Assembly (NCBI GenBank): GCA_020809425.1
Contig: JAGGDC010000001.1
Location: forward strand, 1,873,001 to 1,937,000
Length of the DNA: 64,000 nucleotides
Reading direction: 5' to 3'
Origin: Candidatus Synoicihabitans palmerolidicus
Lineage (GTDB): Bacteria > Verrucomicrobiota > Verrucomicrobiia > Opitutales > Opitutaceae
Positions 30,949-40,653 of this stretch are shown here, piece after piece. The translations under genes and the position numbers were made by a program. The first letter of the stretch is position 1. Every line of letters starts with the position of its first letter. The notes beneath the pieces were generated by a model, which was not told the DNA's origin, did not search any database, and was given only the letters and a program-made list of their open reading frames with translations.

Positions 30949-31912
30949 ATGAAATTCCAAGATTACTACGAAACCCTGGGCGTGACCCGCAACGCCACGG
31001 CGGAAGAGCTCAAACTGGCCTTCCGCAAACTCGCACGCCTTCATCATCCCGACGTCGCGCAGAATAAGATCGCCGGTGAAGCGAAATTCAAAGAGATCAA
31101 CGAGGCCTACGAAGTGCTTGGCGATCCGGCCCAGCGGAAACGCTCCGACGAACTCGGCGCGGATTGGCAAAACGAAGACGGGGGTCCAGCAAGACACCGT
31201 CGAACGCGCCCGCGTCCGGCCGAGCCGGACGTCGAGTTCAGCGGCACCGGATTCAGCGATTTTTTCGAATCCTTCTTCGCGGGTGGACGCGACGGATTCG
31301 GCTCCAGGCGCACCGCCGATCCGCGCGGCTCTACGGGTGGCGAAGCGTTCCACCACCCGGGTCAGGACGTCGAAGCGGATCTTCTCGTGACGCTCGATGA
31401 AGCCCTGCATGGCGCGGCTCGCAAGGTCTCCCTACGTCGACCCGGCATGAACCGCGAAGCCGAACGCACCGACACCTATCAAGTTAAAATCCCCGCCGGC
31501 GTGCGCGAGGGAAAGCGTATCCGCCTCACCGGTCAGGGTGGTGCTGGCTACGGAAACGCGGCGGCGGGTGATCTCTACCTGCGAGTGCGCCTCGCTCGTC
31601 ACCCGGATTTCGCGGTGCGGGCAGCCGACTTGCATTGTGATGCTGGATCTGGCGCCGTGGGAGGCGGTGCTCGGCGTGCAAGCCAAGATCCCCACGCTCG
31701 ACGGCCTCGTCTCGATGCGGGTGCCTCCGGGCACCGAGGCCGGCAGCCAACTGCGCATGCGCGCCCTCGGCCTGCGCCAGGACGACGGAACGCGCGGTAA
31801 TATTTACGTGACCATGAGAGAGCGAACCCCGCATCCCGTCTCGCCCGAAGAGCGGGCACTTTGGACGCAACTCGCCCAGCTCTCGACGTTCAAACCAAGG
31901 AAGGAATCATGA
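30949..31912 (+). pseudogene. cbpA: CbpA-type DnaJ co-chaperone, one frameshift
   Basis: ATG at 30949. The N-terminal J domain (residues 4-65) keeps the HPD motif (ARLHHPDVAQNKIAGEAKFK). It is followed by a G/F-rich linker (GTGFSDFFESFFAGGRDGFG) and CTDI-like client-binding domain (VEADLLVTLDEALHGAARKV...KIPAGVREGKRIRLTGQGG). A shift near 31630 moves the C-terminus (LAPWEAVLGVQAKIPTLDGL, PPGTEAGSQLRMRALG) to another frame ending at 31912. It lacks the zinc-finger region of DnaJ, as CbpA does. The CbpM-like gene overlaps its stop. Confidence 0.85.
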
Positions 31913-32245
31913 ACCGCGCCCCCTCTGCTTCACCTTATGCGTTACTGGTGGTCCGCCGGGGCGGGAGCACGCCGGTGGGTGCACACGTTGGATGAAGCCG
32001 CCCGCGTCGTAGGGATGCACCCCGAACGGCTGCGGCACTATTGCCGACTCGGCGTGTTCGGCCCTGCGCTGGCGCATGACGATCGCGAACCCCAGTTTGA
32101 TGATGATCGGCTCTACGAACTGCGGCGCTTCGAGCATTTCCGGCAACGCCTGGGAGTGAATCCCGATGCCCTTCGATTACTCTGCGACCTCTAGCGCGAA
32201 GTAGAACACCTGCAAACCGAACTCCGCTTTTTTCGCGACCGGTGA
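31909..32245 (+). pseudogene. CbpM/MerR-like modulator, frameshift plus nonsense
   Basis: ATG at 31909 overlaps the cbpA stop (ATGA). After about 20 residues the frame shifts to RRWVHTLDEAARVVGMHPER and LRHYCRLGVFGPA, a MerR-like HTH, then DRLYELRRFEHFRQRLGVNP. An in-frame TAG lies at 32192, in LLCDL*REVEHLQTELRFFR. CbpM proteins inhibit and assist CbpA; position and fold fit that role. Confidence 0.68.
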
Positions 32246-32371
32246 ACTTCCGACTTCCGTCGGTGTGTCGAAGCCGGATTCTACCCCATAGCCCTCAGCG
32301 CGGCGAGCGCCCATCATAGCGGTCCCGGACACCGCAATCCCGGATTTGTCGAACGCCTTCAAAACCTACCT

Positions 32372-32821
32372 ATGATCACCCTCGCCCAACTCACCGGTGC
32401 GCACCGAGAAACCTATCAGGAGATCCTCGCAGCAAACTTGCGACGGACGGCGGTCAGAGCCCTCTTGGCAGCGCTGGGTCACGTCTCGATAACTCCAGAA
32501 GATCGCCTGCATGTCACCCGCAACGGGCATGTGCTGTTGCTGCCGCGTTCAAGTGCGAAGAAAGTCGAGTCGAAAACGACGGTGGTCGCGCTACGGCGCT
32601 TTCTCAAACGTTCCGAACTCCCCGTGATCCACTTCCACTCATTCCGGAAGACCTTCCGAGCCTTTGGCGTCCACTACGGGATCAACCCACGGTCCGTCCA
32701 AGAGATACTCGGACACTCGGACGCAAATTTAACGGCCAAGGCTTACACCGACGTTCCCGCGTTGGCGCTCCATGACGAAATCCGCAAGCTGCCATGGCTC
32801 GGAAATGACACACCAATTTAG
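32372..32821 (+). pseudogene. Tyrosine recombinase, C-terminal fragment
   Basis: The 149-residue fragment keeps the second half of a phage-type integrase: IHFHSFRKTFRAFGVHYGIN (HxxR box), VQEILGHSDANLTAKAYTD (His and nucleophile Tyr) and a basic C-terminus. The N-terminal arm-binding and first catalytic Arg regions are missing. It lies 95 bp from the 3' end of tRNA-Val, the usual place for an integrase of a tRNA-targeting element, so it marks the end of a former island. Confidence 0.72.
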
Positions 32822-32915
32822 CCAAAATACGCACAAAAACGTGTGTACGAGCTGATTTCGGGCTTAATCGAGCTTTCCCATACCCTTGGCAAGGGGTAAT
32901 TTAAGAATTCCTAAA

Positions 32916-32993
32916 TGGTGGACGCAACAGGACTCGAACCTGTGACCTCTTCCGTGTGAAGGAAGCGCTCTAACCAACTGAGACTATGCGTCC
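32916..32993 (-). tRNA. tRNA-Val(CAC)
   Basis: The minus strand folds as a complete cloverleaf: acceptor GGACGCA/TGCGTCC, D arm GTCTCAGTTGGTTAGAGC, anticodon stem CTTCC/GGAAG with loop TTCACAC (anticodon CAC), and T arm with GGTTCGAGTCC. The 3' CCA is encoded (TCCACCA). An integrase fragment lies beyond its 3' end. Confidence 0.95.
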
Positions 32994-33200
32994 GTCTCCA
33001 GCCTCTTACGAGGATCGGCGAAGTTGAATAACCCCACGGCGCAAATCAAGCCGCTTTTCACGCCCCTTTCGCTCCTGAACCTATTCGTGTCTTCAAGTCA
33101 CCCTGCTTCAGTGCGTAGCGGTAGCGAAATCATCCGTGTCCATTCTTGATGAAGTAACCAATCCTGCCTCTCCGACTCCAACGTTCCACCGCCTCACCGC

Positions 33201-33872
33201 TCAATCTCGTTTCACTCGCTTCGCCACTGGCCGACCCGGTGCCACCTTGGCGGGACCGTTCAAATGCAGACAGATCGGGCAAATATGTCCGTCACACCCC
33301 CGCGCCGTACAAAACTCCCGACCGCAGAAAATAATCCTCAGGTGCAACACGTTCCATTCCTCTCGGGGAAAAAGTTTCTTTAAATCCTTTTCCACCCGCG
33401 GCACCGTACCTCCTTTGGGGGATAACTTCCACCGCTGCGCCAAGCGATGGATGTGCGTATCGACCGGAAACGCCGGCACCCCAAACGCCTGCGCCATGAT
33501 CACCGACGCCGTCTTGTGGCCCACCCCAGGCAATGCCTCCAATGCCTCAAACGTCGCCGGCACCTTCCCTTCATGAACCGTCAGGATGATCTCGGACAAC
33601 TTCCAAATCGCCTCCGCTTTGCGCGGCGCCAACCCACACGGTCGCACCACTCCGTTAATCTCCTCCACCGACAACTTCACCATCTCCTGGGGTGTCGAAG
33701 CCTTCGCAAATAACCCCGGGGTGACTAAATTTACCCGCTTATCCGTGCACTGCGCGGACAAAAGCACCGCCACCAACAACGTATACGGATCCGTATGGTC
33801 GAGCGGGATGGGCGTTTGGGGATAAAATTCCTCCAGTCTGCTGGATACGTAAGCGGCTCTTTCTTTGCGCAT
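33201..33872 (-). CDS. nth: Endonuclease III (DNA glycosylase/AP lyase)
   Basis: The 223-residue protein removes oxidised pyrimidines in base excision repair. It has LLVAVLLSAQCTDKRVN near the N-terminus, the helix-hairpin-helix LEALPGVGHKTASVIM with catalytic Lys, and the catalytic Asp in PAFPVDTHIHRLAQR. The C-terminal cysteine cluster is FCTARGCDGHICPIC. The spacing is C-x4-C-x4-C-x2-C rather than the classical C-x6-C-x2-C-x5-C, so the exact 4Fe-4S ligands are not obvious. The frame is intact. It stands alone between tRNA-Val and the PEP-CTERM gene. Confidence 0.93.
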   Translation of the reverse strand: MRKERAAYVSSRLEEFYPQTPIPLDHTDPYTLLVAVLLSAQCTDKRVNLVTPGLFAKASTPQEMVKLSVEEINGVVRPCGLAPRKAEAIWKLSEIILTVHEGKVPATFEALEALPGVGHKTASVIMAQAFGVPAFPVDTHIHRLAQRWKLSPKGGTVPRVEKDLKKLFPREEWNVLHLRIIFCGREFCTARGCDGHICPICLHLNGPAKVAPGRPVAKRVKRD

Positions 33873-33988
33873 TACCGATGAAGTATGAAAAATAGGCCCA
33901 TTGTCACCTACGCTTTACTTAAAAAAGTTCGGTACGCTGGCGTAGGGGTTGCTGCCTACAAAATCGACACCGACACGAACCTTTTTAG

Positions 33989-34567
33989 CGTTTTTACGCG
34001 GCTGCCTCGGCGCAGGTCACCTTCGATTTGCGCAATACCTCTGAAGGGCCGGGCTTCGACTTGGATGGATCGCTATCCGGATCATCCATAGCGGGCGGTA
34101 TCACCATTACCATGACGGGGTTCCACGATGGCAGCTTCAACCAAACCGGGACTGGATTCGGCCTAAATTCTTCGGCCTCAACAGTCGAAGGTGATGACAC
34201 CGATGAGTTTGATGAAAACGAAGGGTTTACGTTCTCCTTCGACACCACCGTCCTGCTTCAAAATGTCACCGTATCCAGCTTTGGTGGTAGTAGTGCTGGA
34301 GCGATCTCATTCGACGGAGGTTCGACCATCGCATCGATAACGGCAACGGGCATGACTTCACTGTCAGATACCCAAGTCTTGCAAGGCACTGTTCTGCGGT
34401 TCACCTCAACCGGCAGCGGTTCCACCGATCAATTTTCGCTCGATAGCTTGACCGTTTCCGCCGTCCCCGAACCCTCCACCTACGCCACCCTCGGTGGGCT
34501 CGCGATCCTCGGCTTTGCCGCTACCCAGCGTCGCCGCCGAAACCAGCGCAACGCTCTCCCTGCTTAG
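33989..34567 (+). CDS. PEP-CTERM sorting-domain protein (start uncertain)
   Basis: The frame encodes a secreted, Gly/Ser/Thr-rich beta protein ([20 protein letters not shown] through [10 protein letters not shown]) ending in a textbook PEP-CTERM tail: [20 protein letters not shown] followed by TQRRRRNQR. Such proteins are exported and processed by the EpsH/XrtA-type exosortase. No convincing start and signal peptide are in frame: a TAG lies at 33986, and hydrophobic stretches upstream are in other frames (ATG 33885). Either the signal peptide is frameshifted, making this another pseudogene, or a non-canonical start is used. A strong terminator follows. Confidence 0.65.
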   Translation, partial: RFYAAASAQVTFDLRNTSEGPGFDLDGSLSGSSIAGGITITMTGFHDGSFNQTGTGFGLNSSASTVEGDDTDEFDENEGFTFSFDTTVLLQNVTVSSFGGSSAGAISFDGGSTIASITATGMTSLSDTQVLQGTVLRFTSTGSGSTDQFSLDSLTVSAVPEPSTYATLGGLAILGFAATQRRRRNQRNALPA

Positions 34568-34617
34568 AAAATCGCAACTCATCGGATTCATCGCGAATCC
34601 CCTTCTTTCAATTTGCC

Positions 34618-34647
34618 GGACGGTGGGCTCTGCCTACCGTCCTTTTT
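34618..34647 (+). terminator. Intrinsic terminator of the PEP-CTERM gene, abutting gcvP start
   Basis: A 10-bp stem GGACGGTGGG/CCTACCGTCC (one G-T wobble) with loop CTCTG is followed by TTTTT. The T tract is directly followed by the gcvP ATG, leaving no room for a ribosome-binding site between hairpin and start codon. Confidence 0.8.
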
Positions 34648-37575
34648 ATGCCTGCTTCCGCGACCCATCATTCGTCGCTCTCCGACCTCCTCCCTCCCAC
34701 CGACACATTCGCCCGCCGCCACAACGGGCCCGATGCCGCCGATCAGGCGCGCATGCTCGCCACGCTCGGCCTGCCGTCTCTCGACGCCCTCGTCGGTGCG
34801 GCTGTGCCCGCCGATATTCGCCGAGGTCCTCTCGAGCTGCCCGCCGCCCTGGGCGAATCCGCTGCGCTCGCCGAACTCCGCTCCATCGTCACCGAAACCC
34901 AGGTCTTCCGTTCCTTCATCGGTCAGGGCTACTACGGCACCGCCACCCCCGCCGTCATTCAGCGCACGATTCTGGAAAACCCGGGTTGGTATACCGCCTA
35001 TACTCCCTACCAGGCAGAAATTTCTCAGGGCCGCCTTGAGGCCCTTCTCAATTTCCAAACGGTCATTTCCGACCTCACGGCCCTCGATATCGCCAACGGT
35101 TCCCTGCTCGACGAAGGCACCGCCGCCGCCGAAGCCATGATGATGGCTCACCGCCTGCGTCGCGGCAAAGGATCCGTTTTCTTCGTTTCCGAAAAATGCC
35201 ACCCCCAAACGATCGACATCGTCCGCACCCGCGCCGAACCCCTCGGCCTCACGATCGTCGTCGGTGATCATACGTCCTTCATCCCCAATGCCGAAACCGT
35301 CGGGGTCCTGGTGCAATACCCTGATACCTCGGGCGACATCCACTCCTTCGAAACCTTCTTCACCGCGGCCCACGCCGTTAAAGCTTATACCGTCGTCGCC
35401 ACCGACCTGCTCGCCCTCACCCTTCTCCGCGCTCCGGGTGAGTTTGGCGCCGATATTGCCGTCGGCTCCGCCCAACGCTTCGGGGTTCCTCTCGGGTTCG
35501 GTGGTCCTCACGCCGGTTTCCTGGCTACCAAGGATGCCTTTAAACGCCAAATGCCGGGCCGCCTCGTCGGCGTCTCCAAGGACGCCCAAGGCGACCCCGC
35601 CATGCGCCTCGCCCTCGGCACTCGCGAACAACACATCCGCCGCGATAAAGCCACGTCCAACATCTGCACCGCCCAGGTCCTGCTCGCCGTTATAGCGTCC
35701 ATGTATGCGGTCTACCATGGTCCCACCGGCCTGCGCCGCATCGCCCGTCGCACCAAACTTCTCACCGAATTACTCGCCGCCGCCCTGCGCACCGCCGGCG
35801 CTTCCGTTAATTCCGCCCCCGTTTTCGATACCCTGACCATCGGCAACGTTTCCGCCGCCCGCGTCCACGTCGCCGCCCACGCCCAACGCCTCAACGTCCG
35901 GACGATCAACGACTACACCGTCGCCATTTCCCTCGACGAACTCACGACCTTGGGCGAAATCCAGTCCCTGCTCCGCTGTTTCAATGAGTCTGCCACCCTG
36001 CCCGACGTGGACTCCACTGATTCTTCGTCGGCATTTTCCGCCGACGCCACCGATTTCAGCGCCTCGTTTGCCCGTCCCACCCCGTTCCTCACCTCCCCGG
36101 TTTTCAACACCCACCACACCGAGCACGAGCTCCTGCGTTACATCAAACGACTCGAGGCCAAGGACTTGTCCTTGTGTCATTCTATGATCTCCCTCGGCTC
36201 ATGCACGATGAAGCTCAATGCGGCCAGTGAGATGTTCCCCGTCTCCTGGCCTGAATTCGGCCAACTTCACCCTTTCGCGCCCGCCGAACAAACCCGCGGC
36301 TACGCCAAACTCACGTCCGACCTCGAAACTTGGTTGGCCGAAATCACCGGTTTCGCCGCCGTCTCTCTGCAGCCCAACGCTGGCTCCCAAGGCGAATACG
36401 CCGGCCTGCTCGCCATCCGTGCCTACCACATCGCCCGCGGCGACGCTGATCGCACCGTCTGCCTTATTCCTACGAGCGCACATGGTACCAACCCTGCCAG
36501 TGCCGTCATGGGCGGCATGAGTGTCGTACCCGTCGCATGCGATGACGCCGGCAATATCGATCTCACGGACCTCCGGGCCAAAATCGCCACCCACGCCCAT
36601 CACCTCGGTGCTTTGATGGTCACCTACCCGTCCACCCACGGGGTATTCGAGTCATCGATACGTGAGATCTGCACTCTCATCCACGAAGCCGGGGGCCAGG
36701 TCTACATGGACGGTGCCAACATGAACGCCCAGGTCGGTCTTACTTCCCCCGGACATATCGGTGCTGATGTCTGCCATCTGAATCTTCACAAAACCTTCTG
36801 CATCCCCCACGGCGGCGGCGGCCCGGGAGTCGGCCCCATTGCCGTGGCCGCTCACCTCGCGCCTTACCTTCCGGGCCATCCGCAGGGCCTGTTCCGCCCT
36901 CCTCACGCCGACTTTCGCAACCCCGGCGCCGTCTCTGCGGCACCCTACGGTTCCGCCAGTATCCTCGTCATCTCGTGGATGTATATCCGCATGATGGGTC
37001 CCGATGGCCTCACCGTCGCCACCAAGCTGGCTATCCTCAACGCCAACTACGTGGCCAAACGCCTCGAGGCGTTTTTCCCCGTCCTCTACCGCGGCAATCA
37101 AAACCTCGTCGCACACGAATGCATCATCGATCTGCGCGCTTGGAAACCTCAAGGCATCGAGGTCGAAGACGCCGCCAAACGCCTCATCGATTTTGGATTC
37201 CACGCCCCAACCATGAGTTTCCCGGTCGCCGGAACATTCATGATCGAACCCACCGAGAGCGAATCCCTCGCCGAAATCGACCGTTTCTGTGACGCCTTGA
37301 TTGCCATCCACGGCGAGATGCAGGCCGTCGTGCATGGCGAATCCGACGCAACCGACAACCCATTGCTCAACGCCCCCCACACCGCGCGGGCCATCGCCGC
37401 CGACGACTGGGCCCATCCCTATTCACGCGATCTCGCGGCCTTCCCCGCTCCCTGGACGCGCCAATCGAAATTCTGGCCGGCCGTCGGTCGGGTCAACAAC
37501 GTCTACGGCGACCGCAACCTCGTGTGCTCCTGCCTCGGTATGGACGCCTATTCCGAGAGCAGCGCTGAATCCTGA
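34648..37575 (+). CDS. gcvP: Glycine dehydrogenase (decarboxylating), P protein, single chain
   Basis: The 975-residue protein is the PLP enzyme of the glycine cleavage system; it decarboxylates glycine and passes the aminomethyl group to lipoyl-GcvH. It is a full-length fused form (both halves of the split gcvPA/PB). N-half: [52 protein letters not shown]-half: [49 protein letters not shown] and the PLP-lysine box [20 protein letters not shown]. No lesion in nearly 3 kb, which speaks against sequencing error as the cause of decay elsewhere. gcvT and gcvH are not in the window. The ATG directly follows a terminator-like hairpin. Confidence 0.96.
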   Translation: MPASATHHSSLSDLLPPTDTFARRHNGPDAADQARMLATLGLPSLDALVGAAVPADIRRGPLELPAALGESAALAELRSIVTETQVFRSFIGQGYYGTATPAVIQRTILENPGWYTAYTPYQAEISQGRLEALLNFQTVISDLTALDIANGSLLDEGTAAAEAMMMAHRLRRGKGSVFFVSEKCHPQTIDIVRTRAEPLGLTIVVGDHTSFIPNAETVGVLVQYPDTSGDIHSFETFFTAAHAVKAYTVVATDLLALTLLRAPGEFGADIAVGSAQRFGVPLGFGGPHAGFLATKDAFKRQMPGRLVGVSKDAQGDPAMRLALGTREQHIRRDKATSNICTAQVLLAVIASMYAVYHGPTGLRRIARRTKLLTELLAAALRTAGASVNSAPVFDTLTIGNVSAARVHVAAHAQRLNVRTINDYTVAISLDELTTLGEIQSLLRCFNESATLPDVDSTDSSSAFSADATDFSASFARPTPFLTSPVFNTHHTEHELLRYIKRLEAKDLSLCHSMISLGSCTMKLNAASEMFPVSWPEFGQLHPFAPAEQTRGYAKLTSDLETWLAEITGFAAVSLQPNAGSQGEYAGLLAIRAYHIARGDADRTVCLIPTSAHGTNPASAVMGGMSVVPVACDDAGNIDLTDLRAKIATHAHHLGALMVTYPSTHGVFESSIREICTLIHEAGGQVYMDGANMNAQVGLTSPGHIGADVCHLNLHKTFCIPHGGGGPGVGPIAVAAHLAPYLPGHPQGLFRPPHADFRNPGAVSAAPYGSASILVISWMYIRMMGPDGLTVATKLAILNANYVAKRLEAFFPVLYRGNQNLVAHECIIDLRAWKPQGIEVEDAAKRLIDFGFHAPTMSFPVAGTFMIEPTESESLAEIDRFCDALIAIHGEMQAVVHGESDATDNPLLNAPHTARAIAADDWAHPYSRDLAAFPAPWTRQSKFWPAVGRVNNVYGDRNLVCSCLGMDAYSESSAES

Positions 37576-37635
37576 CTCTGGGGAAACCCACAGTATCGAT
37601 TGGCCCCGCCTCACTGGCCGCCTCCGGGAATACAG

Positions 37636-37656
37636 GGCGCAACTTTGCGCCTTTTC
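37636..37656 (+). terminator. Probable intrinsic terminator downstream of gcvP
   Basis: GGCGCAACTTTGCGCC forms a short GC-rich hairpin followed by TTTT, 60 bp after the gcvP stop. The rest of 37576-37914 shows no gene; it leads into the IS1380 remnant. Confidence 0.5.
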
Positions 37657-37914
37657 TCGTGGCGCGCGTCTTGGCGGAGGTTCGTATCGTACTTTCCACT
37701 ACGCTCTCCATTCAGCTCTGCGCCCTGAACGCCACCTCCGCACCGATACCGCGCCTTGCAGATATCGTGTCTCGGTCAAATCCGTCCCGTAGCTTAGCCG
37801 TAACGATGCAGTGGAAAAAGAGTCACCGATGGTGAAGTGATTGGAGTTGAATGAAAAGAAACCAATGCAGGAGCGAGAACGCGCCTCACCAATCGGTGAC
37901 CGAAGCAATCCAGT

Positions 37915-39057
37915 TTGAGAGCGCGGGCCGGTCTATCCAAATCGAGTTTACCCGACCAGAAACTCAGCGCGCACGCAGGCACGGCGACGTTCTGGTCGTT
38001 TTTGCAGTCAAGCGGTTGGCGCGAGGCCCTGGAGAGAGCGCTGCCACATCCGGCCCCGACTTCGAACAATGCGCTCACCGCGCTGAGCAAGGCGCTCGGC
38101 TTCATGCAAGGGCTGTTGTGCGGGGCCAAGAAGCTCACGCATGTGGCCTATTTGCGGCGCGATCCGATGATGCCGCCCCTGGCTCGGCCTCAAGCGCGTG
38201 GCGAGCCAGTCGACCCTCTCGCGGTTCTTTCAGGGCTTCACCAGTGCAGGGGCCAACCTCGCGTGCTTCCAACCCCTTTTCAAGTGGTGCCTGCACCGCC
38301 TGCCGAGCCGCCCGAAAGGCTATGCACTGGATATGGATTCCCCCCGGTTGCTACACGAGGACGGTCATCAACAAGGCGTCAAGGTCGGCTACACCCGCGT
38401 GGGCATCAAGCCGTGTCTGCATCCCCTGTTGGCGATCTTGAGCAAAGTGCGCATGGTGGCGGGGTTTTGGCTGCGACCTGGCGACACCGCCTGCGCCAAC
38501 CATGCACTCGGCTTCTGCCGGGAGCTGTGGGGCAACCAGCCCAAGGCATGTGCGCCTGCGCGTGGTGCGCGCCGACGCCGGCTTTTGCCCGGCCGATTTG
38601 TTGGCACTCTGGGAGGAACTACGGGTGAAATTCATCGTCGCCGCGCGCCTGACCCGTCCGGTGAAAAGCCAGCTTTGTGGCGAAACTCGCTGGCGGGCGA
38701 CAGACATCGACGGCACCGAGGTGACCGAGCTGGGCCCCCCGACGGCGAATGGCCCGCCTCATCGGCATCCGCCACCGCGTGCAGGACAAAACTAGACGGG
38801 CCGGCGGCAAGCTGCTCATCGACTGCCCGGGTTACCTGTATCAGATGCTGGTGACCAACCTCGCGTTGAACTCGCCCCCCTTGGCCGTCGGGCGCGACTA
38901 CAACGGACGGGCCGCCTGCGAAAACGTGATCAAGGAACTCGACCACGGCTACGCTCTGCCCGACTTGGCCTGCGCCGCGTTTTGGGCGACCGAAGCGGCG
39001 CTGAATCTGGCCGTGCTCACGCACAACCTGATCGTTTTGTTCGAACGCAAACTAGTG
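37915..39057 (+). pseudogene. IS1380-family transposase, frameshifted and truncated by IS630
   Basis: Pieces lie in the ORFs at 37915, 38198, 38502 and 38749. They include GWREALERALPHPAPTSNNA, SQSTLSRFFQGFTSAGANLA, YALDMDSPRLLHEDGHQQGV (catalytic Asp region), KVGYTRVGIKPCLHPLLAIL, VRLRVVRADAGFCPADLLAL, KFIVAARLTRPVKSQL and ENVIKELDHGYALPDLACAA (Glu region). At least three shifts. The C-terminus ends at VLFERKL where IS630 copy 3 begins. Confidence 0.82.
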
Positions 39058-40261
39058 TGCTGAGAGTTAATGAACTATACTGAATGAAGGGATGCGGCGG
39101 TGCGGGCGCGTTGGATTTTCTCCAGGATGGCGGAGCCTTCGGCCTTCCAAGTGTAGCGGGTGGGGTAGCGGGTGGGGTAGCGGTAGCGTGCGGCCATGTA
39201 GGTTTCGATGGCGTTGGTGAGGTCTCGAACGCTGGTGAAGCTGCCATCGCGGATACAATCGACGGTGAGGTCGCGGAAGAAGCGCTCCACTAAATTCAAC
39301 CAGGAAGAGGATGTTGGAGTGCAGTGCAGTGCAGTGCGATGCGCTCGACGCCATGGGCTTTGGCATGGCGCTGATTGCGCCACTTTATCCAGCGCTTCAC
39401 TTTGGCGTGCTTGTGGGTGGCGTAGTTGTCGATGATCAGATGCAGGACCAAGCCGTCGGGTGCCTGCGCATCGATGTGCTGGAGGAAACCGAGCCATTCG
39501 CGGTGGGTATGCCGAGAGGCGGTGCGTCGCATGATTTTGCCGTCCAGATAGCCGAGGGCGGCGAATAGCGTGACCGTGCCGTGGCGGGTGTAATCATGGG
39601 TGGCGGTTTTGAGGTGCCCGATACCCAATGGCAGGCCCGGCTGGGTGCGCTCAAGCGCCTGGCACTGGCTTTTCTCGTCGCAACATAGCACCAAGGCCCG
39701 ATCGGGCGGATTCAGATACAAGCCGATGACATCCCAAAACTTGGCCTCGAAGTTCCGGTCACGCGACAACTTGAACGTTCGTCGCACATGGGGCTTTAGG
39801 TCGTTGGCCCGCCACAGACGCTGCACGGTGTGGGCCGACACCCCCCTTGGCCTTGGCCATCCGCCCGTGAGGACCAGCGGGTGCGCCCGGCCGGGGGTTG
39901 CGTGACCTCAGTGACGATCTGAGCGCGAATCGCCACATCCACACTCGGCTTCCGGCCCGAACGTCTCGCTTCGGCCCATCCAGCCAACCCTGCCTCACGA
40001 AATCGCTTTTCCCACTTCGCCACCACCGGACGATTCACTCCGATCTGAGCAGCCACCGGCTCCTGGCTTTTCCCTTCGGCCCGCAACAACACGATGCGCG
40101 CCCGCCTGACCTCCCGTTGCGGCGTGGTCGGGCGTTTGATCATCTGTTCAAGTTCTTGATGCTGCGCGGCATCAATGATTAGCGGATTAACAGGGCGGGC
40201 CATGCACCCATCCTGCACTACTATTTTTTTTCGTATAGCTAATTAACTCCCACTACGCTAG
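39056..40261 (-). mobile_element. IS630 copy 3, full length but mutated
   Basis: Nearly identical to copy 1 across its length, with both termini (GTGTGCTGAGAGTTAATGAA at left, the complement of GTATAGCTAATTAACTCCCA at right). It interrupts the IS1380 remnant on one side; on the other side the flank (GGCATTCGCGGTAGTGC) is not recognisable IS1380 sequence, so a rearrangement is likely. Confidence 0.85.
39075..40218 (-). pseudogene. IS630 transposase copy 3, frameshifted
   Basis: Three pieces: N-terminal HTH part (40218-39796), catalytic middle (39841-39296) and C-terminus (39497-39075). The first shift lies at the C6 run near 39840, the second in the TGCAC repeat tract near 39320. A small in-frame expansion gives YRYPTRYPTRYTW where copy 1 has a single PTRYTW. 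DDE residues are present but split between frames. Confidence 0.87.
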
Positions 40262-40431
40262 GCATTCGCGGTAGTGCATTAAATCAGTGCAGTGTGCGGT
40301 GCAAAACCATGGCATTGCATTGCAACGCGGTATAGATTTTATGCCATAGCCTGCCTAGTGATTGGTAATCATATATTTACAAATCTATATTTTACTTGAG
40401 CGAAGAGGTGTAGGCAGACACGCGATTCTGC

Positions 40432-40653
40432 ATGGCAAAGCCTGTTGATTCCCCATATCCTCCCCTAAGAAATCCTATTTGGCTCTCGCTCCGGAAAGCG
40501 GCCGATATTCTTGGTGTCCACCCTCGCACTTATCGTCGGCGCTCGGAACAAGGGTATTGCCCTCCGCTTGAGAAACCGGTCGGAGGGCGGCTAGTTCGAG
40601 TTTCATTCGAGCAATTGCAACTCGTCGATGGAACCCGGAGGTGGCTTCGGTGA
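40432..40653 (+). CDS. Excisionase-like helix-turn-helix protein
   Basis: The 73-residue protein carries a MerR/excisionase-type HTH: LSLRKAADILGVHPRTYRRR followed by a wing (KPVGGRLVRVSFEQL). It overlaps the start of the integrase gene by 13 bp, the classic arrangement of a recombination-directionality factor with its integrase. An AT-rich stretch upstream (40355-40420) is a plausible promoter. The frame is intact although the integrase is broken. Confidence 0.62.
   Translation: MAKPVDSPYPPLRNPIWLSLRKAADILGVHPRTYRRRSEQGYCPPLEKPVGGRLVRVSFEQLQLVDGTRRWLR

Noticed and set aside
34568-34648. Possible glycine riboswitch upstream of gcvP
   Set aside because: The gap is 80 bp and is filled by a simple terminator hairpin; there is no room for an aptamer.
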